A program made the position numbers and the translations under genes. Shown here piece after piece: positions 7,796 to 16,136 of a DNA stretch of 64,000 bases (positions are counted from its first letter, which is position 1; each line of letters starts with the position of its first letter). Under the pieces are notes generated by a model. It made no database searches and was not told where the DNA came from. It worked only from the letters and a program-made list of their open reading frames with translations. Source of the DNA: JABRWC01 sp039961675 (GTDB lineage: Bacteria > Planctomycetota > Phycisphaerae > UBA1845 > Fen-1342); the NCBI GenBank assembly GCA_039961675.1, contig JABRWC010000025.1, forward strand, positions 1 to 64,000. The letters are read 5' to 3'.

Positions 7796-8469
7796 GCGTG
7801 AAGTTCCCGCGCATCGGAGGCCGCTGCGCAGGGCTTGTTCGTGCGGCAGAACAGGCGATCGCAGCAACGTGCAGTTCGGTCGGTCCGCACTGTCAGCGAC
7901 GAGGCCACCCAGCCCGACCGACGGTGTGCGTTGAATGGGCCGCACCTCAGCCGGAGGCTGATTTTCTGATCCTCTGAGGATCAGCGAAAGCAGGTTCGTG
8001 CGGGCGCGATTCGCGCAAGCTGGCGAGTTGGAGCGTCACGAGCCTCCAGGCGACTGCCGCGCCGGGATTGCACATCCGGCGCGCTGGATCGTCGACGGCA
8101 AGAAAAGGCCAACTTGAGCAAAAGTCCACTCGCCGGCGCGCAACCGCTCAAGACGCGAGCCGCGGCACAGCGGCGAACTCCCTGAGTTGAGGGGAATTCG
8201 CCCGCGTACGCCGCGGCTCGTTGTGTCTTGGCACCCGCGTATCGAACGCAGATGCCCCCATTTCGGACGCGGGCAAGTCTCCCGCACCAGGCGCTTGCAT
8301 CCGACGGCTGGGACTCGCCGCAATCCGTCGTCGGACGCACGGTGGTCCGACGCCGAAGCTTCTTCGAGCCCGCAAGGTCGGGCCCTACGCCGGCGAGGCC
8401 CATGCAAAGCAGAAGCTCAGAGGTTCGGGTGTGACGGACACCCGCCGCCGGCGTTTTTCCAACCGCCTC
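7796..8469. other. Gene-free region between convergent genes
   Basis: About 670 bp. A probable terminator for the upstream gene lies at 7947-7965 and a second hairpin at 7966-7984. The remainder (8000-8450) is GC-rich and I see no gene with a ribosome site or recognisable protein in it. Confidence 0.6.
7947..7984 (+). terminator. Double hairpin, first part terminator-like
   Basis: TCAGCC-GGA-GGCTGA (7947-7961) is followed by TTTT, a short intrinsic terminator shape. Directly after it, CTGATCCT-CTG-AGGATCAG (7966-7984) forms a second perfect hairpin. They lie 150 bp after the stop of the gene at 6614-7795. Confidence 0.5.
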
Positions 8470-9441
8470 TTACCGCCGCCGCAGAACGGCCAGCGCACCG
8501 AGCGCCAGCAGCGACAGCGTTGCCGGCTCCGGAACCACGACGTGGAACAGGATGTCGGTCAGCTTGGTCGGAACGTACGCCACCTGGCCCAGCCACGCGC
8601 CGCTGAACGGATCGAAGCGGTGCACTTCGCCGGTGTTGAACGCCATGTACAGGTCCAGCGTCTGCGGGTCGTACGTAAATCCGTGCGGGCCGCCGCCGGA
8701 AAGCGGGGTGGTGTCGATGAAATGCGACCATGACCCCGACCCGGAGTTGTACCGCCACAGACCTTCGACGCCGGCGCCCTCGTACAGCGCGGTCGCGTAG
8801 AGCGCGCCGTCCGGACCGAAGCCGATCTCCTGCGGAGCGAACGGCACGGCAATCGTGCCCAGATAGTTGCCGGTGACGAAGTCGTACTGCTGAATGCCGC
8901 CGCCGGGCGCCGAGAAGCCCCAGGGCACGACGTACATCGTGTTGCCGGCGAACGTGTGCAGGTTGTAGCCGTTTCCGTAGCTGGTCTGCACGTTGCGCAC
9001 GAACGCGCCCGTGTCGGAGTCGTACTCCTCCGTGCCCGAGGGACCGCCCACGACGATGTTGCCGTTCGGCGCCTTGGCCGGACCGAGCCGCAGCCCGCCG
9101 GCGACGGACATGATGTTCGCGCCGGTCGTGGCGTTGATCATCTCCACGCTGTTGAACCCGCCGACGAACAGGTTGTCGTTCGTCCCGGCAACCGCGCCGA
9201 GATAGGGGTAGTTCGTGGCGCACTGCGCCGAATTGCTGAACACATAGTCATAGGGGGGGGCCAGCGAGCCGGGATAGTTGCCCGGAATATGCGACCAGGG
9301 AGAGACGCGCTCGAACTGGTACACCTCGCTATTCGCGTCGCTGAGCACGTACATGTCGTCCGGGTCGCCGATCGTGCCCGCGTACGCCGCGCCGGATGCC
9401 GCCAGCATCAGCGCAAGCATGCTGCCACGCTTCCAGTACAT
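8470..9441 (-). CDS. PEP-CTERM protein, propeller-like
   Basis: A 323-residue protein with a signal peptide (about 1-21, ending AAYAG), a mature region of recurring blade-like strands (for example GFGPDGALYATALYEG and GFTYDPQTLDLYMAFNTG) suggesting a beta-propeller of the NHL/YVTN type, and a PEP-CTERM tail (VVPEPATLSLLALGALAVLRRR). Export and exosortase-dependent anchoring are inferred from the tail. The start at 9441 has GGAGGAGGAAT immediately upstream. No catalytic residues are identifiable; a surface-binding role is a guess. Confidence 0.85.
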   Translation of the reverse strand: MYWKRGSMLALMLAASGAAYAGTIGDPDDMYVLSDANSEVYQFERVSPWSHIPGNYPGSLAPPYDYVFSNSAQCATNYPYLGAVAGTNDNLFVGGFNSVEMINATTGANIMSVAGGLRLGPAKAPNGNIVVGGPSGTEEYDSDTGAFVRNVQTSYGNGYNLHTFAGNTMYVVPWGFSAPGGGIQQYDFVTGNYLGTIAVPFAPQEIGFGPDGALYATALYEGAGVEGLWRYNSGSGSWSHFIDTTPLSGGGPHGFTYDPQTLDLYMAFNTGEVHRFDPFSGAWLGQVAYVPTKLTDILFHVVVPEPATLSLLALGALAVLRRR

Positions 9442-9891
9442 CGATTCCTCCTCCACGTCGGGGTATGAGATTCAAACCGTCGCGGCACACAACCGCGCCG
9501 AAAGCACCCGTGTCATTGCGTCCGCGCAGGCACAAGCGAGGCCGCAAGACCATGCCTGCACCGGGTCATATTGCGTTCGAGGCCGACTGCATCGGCCGGC
9601 TGAACGCCGTGTCGGCTTTCCGATGAATAAGGCGGATCGAGAAGACGCACGCGTTCGATACGCCAGGCGCAACCACACGCTCATTGCGCGGACTTCACGC
9701 CGAGATGAATACGAGAAGCTCGGCCCTTTCCTCCAGTGACTCTTATAACGGAAACGTGAACCGGAATCAAGTCTTAACAGGGACCGACTTCGCATGGCCC
9801 GTGTTGGCTCGCGGGTTCGGGTCCGCAAGATGACGTATGCCTCACGAATCGGCACCACGCCCCAATTCCGAGCGCGGCGGCGGGCTCTGGG
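9442..9891. other. Intergenic region with a long 5' leader
   Basis: About 450 bp between two minus-strand genes. It carries a good minus-strand promoter at 9742-9770, leaving a leader of roughly 295 nt before the PEP-CTERM start codon. No structured riboswitch or leader peptide was recognised in it. Confidence 0.5.
9742..9770 (-). promoter_or_regulatory. Sigma70-type promoter for the PEP-CTERM gene
   Basis: Read on the minus strand: TTGATT (9770-9765), a 17-bp spacer, then TATAAG (9747-9742). Both hexamers are close to consensus in otherwise GC-rich surroundings. Confidence 0.6.
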
Positions 9892-11211
9892 TCAATCCGG
9901 CCGAACGAAGCACAACAGCGCCGACTCAGCTTCGGAGCACGCCTGGCGGGCTGCTTCGGTTCCCGCGTTCGTGGCAACCAGCACAGCCACGTCCCGTTCC
10001 GGGACGAGCACGATCGTCGCGAACCAGAGGGTGTTGCTGCCCGCGTGACGAAGCACGCGGCCGTCCTTCTCAGTCTGCCACAACGCCCAGCCCATCGCAT
10101 ATGTCGAACCGGGCGGCGGCGCGTGGAGCTTCCGGAAGGTCGCTTCCTGGAGGTAGGGGGAACCCGCGGCAAGGGCCTCGGCGCTCGGTTGGCGAGTTTC
10201 CGCACTCGAAGCACGTAGCTCGGAACACGCCGCGCGAAGGTGAAGCACGGCGAACTTCGCCCAGTCGAGAATCGTCAGGTGAATCCCCCCTGCCGGGTAG
10301 AGACATGCCGGATTATCTGCAATTGGCGACGGCTCGACGGCTACGTACGAACGATCTGTGTGATAGTGTCCGCGCGGCTGGCCCGGGTTGAATGCCGTCC
10401 CCGGAGCGCCGAATCCCGCGCTCGACATCTGGAGTGGAGTGAACACTTCGTCGCGGATCAGCTCCTCCCACGGCCGCCCGATGACCTCCTCCGCCATCGC
10501 CGCCGCGATCGCGTAGCCCTGGTTGCTGTAGATCATCTGCGTTCCCGGCGCGGCGGCGGGAGCCTGCGAGAGTGCAAGCTCGACCATTCGCAGCCGCTGC
10601 TGCTCGATGGGGCCTGTGAGTGTTCGAAGCTGGAGCAGGCCGGGGCCGGGCTGGCGATCTTCAGGAAGTCCGCCACGGTGCGTGAGCAACTGTTCGAGCG
10701 TCACGCCCGCGTATTCCGGGCGGATCGGGGCTTTCAATTCGCCGAACACCTCGCCGATCGTCGTCCCCCAGTGGAGCCGCCCGCGCTCGACCAGGCGGGC
10801 AATCAACGTAGCCGTCATGGCCTTGCTGCACGAGCCGATGTGGAACAGGTCGTCAACGGTGACTTCCTCCGGCGAGCCGGCTCGGCGCGCACCGGCGGCG
10901 CCGGCGGCAATCACGCCATCGGCATGCACAATCGCGCCGGCCAGCGCCGGGACGCCGTAGCGGGCGCGGACTTCTTCCAGCACCTCGTTCAGCGGGCGCA
11001 CCCGCGCATCGCTCGACGGTTGCGATGCCGCTGCTGACGTCGAGGACGGCGCGATCTCTGGCGCGGGCTGCGAGGCGGTTGCGGATCGCTCAGCGGCAGG
11101 CACTTCCCCCGCCCGCGAGTCGGCTGCGGCCGCAACCGCTACGGCGACAGCGGCGAACCAGATTTGGATTGTAAAGGCTTTCATGTTCAGCACTTGTTTC
11201 GATTGTCGCAT
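9892..11211 (-). CDS. Serine hydrolase of the beta-lactamase / penicillin-binding family
   Basis: A 439-residue exported protein of the class C beta-lactamase-like fold (Pfam Beta-lactamase, PF00144), a family that includes D-aminopeptidases, esterases and PBPs. Visible motifs: S127-C-S-K130 (S-x-x-K nucleophile), Y228-S-N230 (Y-x-N) and H389-A-G391 (in place of K-T-G), the usual esterase/peptidase variant. The N-terminus carries a hydrophobic signal segment followed by an Ala/Ser/Pro linker. The start at 11211 is favoured by AGGAGG 10 bases upstream; an ATG nine codons later (11184) would give a cleaner signal peptide. A low-complexity insert lies at about residues 328-350. Substrate unknown; true beta-lactam resistance is not indicated. 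Confidence 0.88.
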   Translation of the reverse strand: MRQSKQVLNMKAFTIQIWFAAVAVAVAAAADSRAGEVPAAERSATASQPAPEIAPSSTSAAASQPSSDARVRPLNEVLEEVRARYGVPALAGAIVHADGVIAAGAAGARRAGSPEEVTVDDLFHIGSCSKAMTATLIARLVERGRLHWGTTIGEVFGELKAPIRPEYAGVTLEQLLTHRGGLPEDRQPGPGLLQLRTLTGPIEQQRLRMVELALSQAPAAAPGTQMIYSNQGYAIAAAMAEEVIGRPWEELIRDEVFTPLQMSSAGFGAPGTAFNPGQPRGHYHTDRSYVAVEPSPIADNPACLYPAGGIHLTILDWAKFAVLHLRAACSELRASSAETRQPSAEALAAGSPYLQEATFRKLHAPPPGSTYAMGWALWQTEKDGRVLRHAGSNTLWFATIVLVPERDVAVLVATNAGTEAARQACSEAESALLCFVRPD

Positions 11212-11401
11212 TGCAGCATCGCCTCCTGAAGGGCCGACCGAGCGATGTCGTGTGCGCCCGGATCCGCGCGGCGGTTCTTGATCACGCCGGTCGGATTCTA
11301 TACCGTAATTATGGTGACTCCGTGGCCGTCCGGTGTGTGGCGCCACTGGTTTTACACGGCGCGAGATGGCACAGGACCGCACAACTCTAGGCAGCCCCAC
11401 G

Positions 11402-12394
11402 ATGCGCGTGCGGCGACGTTCGGTCCGCGCCCGCGCGTTCAGCATCGCCGAGCTGATCGTGGTCGTGGGCGTGCTCGCGCTGCTGATGGCGATTGTGCTG
11501 CCACCGATCCAGCAGGCGCGCGTGCAGGCGATGCACGCGCACTGCTCGGCGCAGCTACAGCAGCTCGGGCGGGCGCTGGAAACCGCGTTCACCGAACATG
11601 GCTATTACCCGTATTGGGATGACGGCGGCGTTCCGATTCGCTACACCTGGATCGACGTCCTGATCCAACTGCGGCTACTCGGCAGCTCCGGCAGCTTCGC
11701 GGCACGCCCGGTAGGGGCGGATGGGGCCGGCGCGGCGCCGACGCAGTATCCCGGCGACGCGTCGCGAATCGGATACTGTCCACTCGATGCGCGGCCCGAC
11801 AGCCTGAATGCCCTTCGGAACTGCGATCTGGTCTACCCGCCGACCGGCCGGCTCGGAGGCATCGACTACAGCTACGGAATCGGCGTGCCGCTGGCCGCCG
11901 GCGGATGGAACGCACCGCCGCACGCGGACGACGTCGCGGCGCCACGCCGCCGCTTCCGCGAACACGACCTGCGCACTTCCGGCCGCGTGCTGGCAGGCGA
12001 CGCGTATTCGTCCGCAATCAACAACCTGAGCGGCAATGCGCTCACGTCCGGCATCTGGAACGATCCGACGCAGTTCGACAACACGGTTGCGTGGCAGCGG
12101 CATGGGCTGGCTGGCGACGCGGGCGCGGCGAACCTCCTGTTCCAGGACGGACACGTCAGCCGCACGCGCTACAGCCCGCACGCGACGGAGCCGCTCAACA
12201 CCTCGCTCGCGTTCGTGTGGCGACCTGGCGAGTCGCTGTACGTCGGGCCCGACGACAGCTTCGACGGCGACGGGTATCCGAACCAGCTTCCGCCGAGCTA
12301 CGCCGGCGCCCCTGCGGGCAACGTGTTTCCGAACGAGTTGCTGCCGCGCTGGTACACCGACACAAATCGCTGGACGCTCATCGGCCACAAGTGA
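11402..12394 (+). CDS. Type II pseudopilin-like protein (prepilin N-terminal methylation motif)
   Basis: A 330-residue protein starting with a short basic leader and a type IV prepilin-like motif (RAFSIAELIVVVGVLALL), where Ala replaces the more usual Gly before the cleavage site and the +5 Glu is present. The C-terminal part has the LLFQDGHV signature of the planctomycete DUF1559/H-x-DG type, but the His to DG spacing is 14 rather than 9 residues. The family is exported through a type II-like system and is highly expanded in Planctomycetota. The start at 11402 is chosen for the short leader; a GTG at 11333 and an ATG at 11366 are also in frame. It is divergent from the serine hydrolase. Confidence 0.8.
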   Translation: MRVRRRSVRARAFSIAELIVVVGVLALLMAIVLPPIQQARVQAMHAHCSAQLQQLGRALETAFTEHGYYPYWDDGGVPIRYTWIDVLIQLRLLGSSGSFAARPVGADGAGAAPTQYPGDASRIGYCPLDARPDSLNALRNCDLVYPPTGRLGGIDYSYGIGVPLAAGGWNAPPHADDVAAPRRRFREHDLRTSGRVLAGDAYSSAINNLSGNALTSGIWNDPTQFDNTVAWQRHGLAGDAGAANLLFQDGHVSRTRYSPHATEPLNTSLAFVWRPGESLYVGPDDSFDGDGYPNQLPPSYAGAPAGNVFPNELLPRWYTDTNRWTLIGHK

Positions 12395-12528
12395 GCTCCG
12401 GGTACGGCAAGCGCGAGGGCGCGCCCAGCCGACTGCGCGCGTAAGCAAGCGGCCCGTTGCCAAGCCGCGCACGCACGCCTGCGCGTCAGGCCGGCGGCCC
12501 GGCTGTCGGACTTTCGCGTCGCGGACGC

Positions 12529-15150
12529 TCAGGGCGACGGCTGCGTTTCGGCGGTTGAGAGAAGGCGGGCGTCCAGCCAGTCCGCGTGCAGATAGTCAAT
12601 TGATTCGCCGGCCGGCCGCACGCGAAGCTCCAGCACCTCTAGGTTGCGCACATCGACTTCCACGGCGGATGCCGGCTGGCCGCTGCGGACCGGTTCGCTT
12701 GTCCAGAGCACGCGCCCGTCGCCGGCGATCTCGAAGATCGCGGAGACCGGCGCCGTCGCGGTGATTTCGTCGTCTATGCCCACTGCGGCGCGGAATTGCG
12801 CAAACGCGCCATAGAGGTCATAGCGGATGGTGGATGCGGCGTGTGTTCCCAGACCGCGCGTGTACGCGACACCGGCGACGCGCAACCGCCGGTTTTCAAC
12901 GGACTTGTCGCGGCCGAGCTCGCCCCAGTCTTGACGCGACGAGACCGGCTCGATCTCCGAGAGGTATACCTCCCTGGGCAGAGGCTGCGCGAAATGCTCC
13001 TCGACCAGCCCGCCCGTCGAGCCGTCCCACCGGGCCGAACGCACGCCGATCGTGTGGCTCGTTCCCGGCCGCAAGCCGCGCAGCGTCACCCCCGGACTGA
13101 AGGCGAACCCCAGCGGCGCCGAGTCGAGCAGCACCAGGTAGGCGGCGTTCGGGTGATATTCCGGCGACCAGCTTGCGCGGGCGTCCGCCAGCCCAGAGGC
13201 GGTCACGCTCACCGCGCCCGGCTGCGCGACCGGGTAGACGTAATCGCGGTCCGAACGCACGAACTCCAGCTCCCAACTGATCTCCTGCGTGATCGCCGAG
13301 TCGATGGTCACGGTCGCCCAACCCTGGCGGCTCGCGAAGCGCACCTGCGCCTGCGCCGGGCTTCGCGAGAAATAGTCCAGCGCGCGAACCGCCGCGAGCT
13401 TGTACGTCGGGGCGGAGCGCGGCAGGCCGATCGTCAGCGTGTACGGATCGCCGGCGATCACGCGGCTGCTGCCGGCGAGCGTCGGCCGCAGCGCGTCGCC
13501 GCCGCCGCTCAGCTCGGCCAGATCGACCCACCCCTGCGTGATGTGACGGCTGGTGCTCAACAGCACCGGGCGGTCCGTCGCCTGGACAACGGTGACCACG
13601 CGCACATCGGCAGGCGGCACGTCAAGAAACACGCCGTGTTCCCACGCTCCCAGGTAGCGCCGCTGCCAGAAGTCGTACACGTGATAAACGCCCGGCGCCA
13701 GACCGATCCGCTCCCAGGCGACGTGCTGCGTGCGCGCCCGTTCGGCGTCATAGTTGAAGACGCCGACCACGGTGTACCGCCGTACGGGTTCCATCCGCGC
13801 CGACGGCTGCGAGGTGCACTGCGCCATGTAGGGCCGCAACGGTTGGGCGACGTGAAGCACCCACACCGGCTTGCGCGTCGCTTCAGGCTCGAAAAGGTCG
13901 AGCGGGCGAATATCGACGGCCGGATAGATCCGCCGCAGCAACTCCACGCGCGGCTCAGGCAGGTCGGGCAGGCGGTCGCTGTTCAACAGCGCCTGGCCGC
14001 TCAGCCCCAGGATCGTGGCCCAGCAGCGGGCAACGCCGTCGCTCAGCGGTGGGCGGACCAGCACCGTGTCCGGATCGCAGTACCACACGATGTTGTGCAG
14101 GAAATTCCACCGCTGCACGGCGTCGTTGGCGACCAGGAACCCGCTCCACGCGGGGACCACGTCGCCGGCGGTGCGGCTGCCGTTCATGATCCCCGCGCCG
14201 GCGAGCGGGATGCCCCAGCAACCGAGCAGATAAGTCTCGCGCCCGATGGCCGATCGGATCGTGTCCAGCGTGGCGCGGTAGTGACGCACGGCGCGCTGGT
14301 TGGCCGTCCCGTCGGCGCCGGAATCGCGCATGAATTCCTGCCGCGTCTCGTACTCCTGGAGCACGATCGGCTGGCCATCGATTTTGAAGTACGTGAAGCC
14401 GCAGCCGCGCAGCCGGGTGAACAGATCGTGCAGGTACCGATGCGCCTCCGGCCGCGAGGGGTCCAGCAGATACAGCCCTTCCCAGGTGTTCGACGCGCTC
14501 GATCCATCCGGCTTGAGCAAGAACGCGCCCGAGTCCCGCACCACCCGCTCGTTGCTCTGCCCGTGCGGGGCGAGCCAGATCCCTGGCTCCAGCCCGAGCG
14601 CCCGGATCTCCCGCGCCAGACCCTCCATCCCGAGCGAACGAAAACGCGCGTCGATCGTGGTCCAGTCGCGGTTTTCGCCCAGGCCGTGCCCGGTCCCCTG
14701 CCAGCCATCGTCGAGTTGAACGTACTTAGCGCCGAACGGGCGCAGGTGCTCGGCGATCCAGCGCGCGTTGTGCAGCACCTCCTCGGGAGTGATCTCCTGG
14801 TAGTATTGGTACCACGAGCACCAGCCCGACGGCGGGACCGCGAAGACCGACTTGTCGATCGGCGCGTAGTGCTCCACGCCAAGGACGTCGCGAAAATAGT
14901 GCTCGATCACCGTACCGTCGCGCCGCGTCAACCGGTCGGCCGCGGGGTCGAACGTCGCGTCGGCCAGCGGCGTCTGCACCGGGCCGAGCGTCATAACGAA
15001 CAGCTCGTCGCGCGGCGCCGGCTGGCTTCGCGCGGGGATTGGCGCCGGCCAGGGCGATACAGGTCCGGCGTCCACGCCGTGATACCCCCGTGCGCCGTCC
15101 GCGAAAGCTGCGCCCAGCACCGCCATCGCCGCTCCCAACTCGATGAACAT
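12529..15150 (-). CDS. Clan-D (GH36/GH27-like) alpha-galactosidase-type glycosidase with NPCBM domain
   Basis: An 873-residue enzyme. Residues about 105-480 form a TIM barrel of the alpha-galactosidase superfamily: SGWCSWYQYY, VQLDDGW, the nucleophile motif YFKIDG (Asp about 258) and the acid/base region SRTAGD (Asp about 330). A beta-sandwich follows, then a fibronectin-like segment, and about 725-870 is an NPCBM carbohydrate-binding module (RGLGTHAASTIRYDL). It should hydrolyse alpha-galactosides or related sugars. The start at 15150 (MFIELGAAMAVLG) gives a short hydrophobic N-terminus; the frame is open further upstream through Arg-rich, non-protein-like sequence. GAGGCG lies just before this ATG. 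It stands alone, divergent from a small membrane protein. Confidence 0.88.
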   Translation of the reverse strand: MFIELGAAMAVLGAAFADGARGYHGVDAGPVSPWPAPIPARSQPAPRDELFVMTLGPVQTPLADATFDPAADRLTRRDGTVIEHYFRDVLGVEHYAPIDKSVFAVPPSGWCSWYQYYQEITPEEVLHNARWIAEHLRPFGAKYVQLDDGWQGTGHGLGENRDWTTIDARFRSLGMEGLAREIRALGLEPGIWLAPHGQSNERVVRDSGAFLLKPDGSSASNTWEGLYLLDPSRPEAHRYLHDLFTRLRGCGFTYFKIDGQPIVLQEYETRQEFMRDSGADGTANQRAVRHYRATLDTIRSAIGRETYLLGCWGIPLAGAGIMNGSRTAGDVVPAWSGFLVANDAVQRWNFLHNIVWYCDPDTVLVRPPLSDGVARCWATILGLSGQALLNSDRLPDLPEPRVELLRRIYPAVDIRPLDLFEPEATRKPVWVLHVAQPLRPYMAQCTSQPSARMEPVRRYTVVGVFNYDAERARTQHVAWERIGLAPGVYHVYDFWQRRYLGAWEHGVFLDVPPADVRVVTVVQATDRPVLLSTSRHITQGWVDLAELSGGGDALRPTLAGSSRVIAGDPYTLTIGLPRSAPTYKLAAVRALDYFSRSPAQAQVRFASRQGWATVTIDSAITQEISWELEFVRSDRDYVYPVAQPGAVSVTASGLADARASWSPEYHPNAAYLVLLDSAPLGFAFSPGVTLRGLRPGTSHTIGVRSARWDGSTGGLVEEHFAQPLPREVYLSEIEPVSSRQDWGELGRDKSVENRRLRVAGVAYTRGLGTHAASTIRYDLYGAFAQFRAAVGIDDEITATAPVSAIFEIAGDGRVLWTSEPVRSGQPASAVEVDVRNLEVLELRVRPAGESIDYLHADWLDARLLSTAETQPSP

Positions 15151-15398
15151 GTCCCGCCTCGCCCGCGAGCATGCGACGTCCGGAAGGCCCGTCCGTCGCA
15201 GAGATGCGGTGAATGCTATGACGCGAGTCGATCGGGTGCGACGGGGAGCGCCGCGGACGAATCGCCAACGGCGAGTTTCGAATGACGAATGCGGAAGCAC
15301 GAAGCTCCGGCACGCGCCGCGGCGGTGCACAGCCCGGAGCGTGCGCTATACTCTTGCGGCGGTTTGGGCCATCGAATCACCCCGAGGAGCGACAGGAC

Positions 15399-15770
15399 AT
15401 GGCGAACGTGACGATCGGCTTCGGCGCAGCGCTGATTCTTCTCGGCGTCGCTGGCTACGTCGCATCCGGCGCGGCGAGCTGGACGGCGCTCATCCCGGCG
15501 TTGTTCGGCGTGCTGCTGGCGGCGCTCGGAGCGGCTGCGCGCCGCGAGCGCGCCCGCATGCACGCGATGCACGCGGCCGCGGTGCTGGGCGTCCTGGGTC
15601 TGCTTGGATCGGCGCGCGGTTTGCTGAAGTTGCCCGTGCTGCTCTCCGGCGGAGCGCTCGAGCGGCCTGCGGCCGTCGCGGCACAATCGGCGATGGCCGT
15701 GCTGTGCCTCGCGTTCGTCGCGCTGTGCGTGAAGTCGTTCCTTGACGCTCGACGAAGTCGGGTGGTATAG
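15399..15770 (+). CDS. Small four-helix membrane protein
   Basis: A 123-residue, strongly hydrophobic protein with four predicted membrane segments (about 5-25, 28-48, 56-75, 95-115) and a basic C-terminus. GAGGAG lies upstream of the ATG, and TATACT at 15347-15352 is a possible -10 element with a poor -35. It sits between the glycosidase and the cbb3 operon, convergent with ccoS. No family was recognised. Confidence 0.75.
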   Translation: MANVTIGFGAALILLGVAGYVASGAASWTALIPALFGVLLAALGAAARRERARMHAMHAAAVLGVLGLLGSARGLLKLPVLLSGGALERPAAVAAQSAMAVLCLAFVALCVKSFLDARRSRVV

Positions 15771-15840
15771 GAATTCGTAGCGAAACAGTCTGCGCGCACG
15801 AATCGCCGTGCGCGGGAGCGGTCTGCGGGCCGGTCTTCTT

Positions 15841-15922
15841 CGTCGGCCACGGAGGACCGACGCTGGGATTGTGACCGGATACCGCTCACGGCTGATCGTC
15901 GGACACGGAGGCCGACGCTACG
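15841..15922. repeat. Two REP-like palindromes
   Basis: Two hairpin elements, at 15841-15864 and 15897-15922, of the type CGTCGG-ACACGGAGG-CCGACG. The second touches the stop codon of ccoS. Related copies occur at 26601, 35147 and 35180. Confidence 0.7.
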
Positions 15923-16136
15923 AATCGGCCGGCCGGCGCTGTGCGCGCCGCGAGTCGCTGGGGGTTGTGCCCGGTTCTCGCCGGCGCGAGCGGGCGTCCT
16001 CGTCGTCGTGGAGCATGCGCAGGCCCGCAGTGTCCAGGTCGTCGAATTGGCCGCGGCGGGTGGCCCAGATGAACGCGATCACCGCGGCCGCCGCCAGCAG
16101 CAGCGCAAGCGGCAATACTACGAAAATCACGGACAC
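15918..16136 (-). CDS. ccoS: cbb3 oxidase assembly protein CcoS
   Basis: A 72-residue protein with one N-terminal membrane helix and the family motif FIWATRRGQFDDLDT followed by an acidic Asp-Asp patch, as in CcoS. The family is required for cofactor (haem b and copper) insertion into cbb3 oxidase. The C-terminal 20 residues are Arg-rich. Its start lies inside the 3' end of ccoI (10-bp overlap), and it is the last gene of the operon, ending on a REP-like palindrome. Confidence 0.92.
   Translation of the reverse strand: MSVIFVVLPLALLLAAAAVIAFIWATRRGQFDDLDTAGLRMLHDDEDARSRRREPGTTPSDSRRAQRRPADS

Noticed and set aside
9892..11211. Antibiotic-resistance beta-lactamase
   Set aside because: The fold and S-x-x-K/Y-x-N motifs are there, but the KTG box is HAG, and the family is mostly peptidases and esterases.
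14184..15330. Longer N-terminus for the glycosidase (start at 15330)
   Set aside because: The 60 extra residues are Arg/Ser-rich, have no family match and include the dispersed low-complexity sequence; the ATG at 15150 is the first sensible start.
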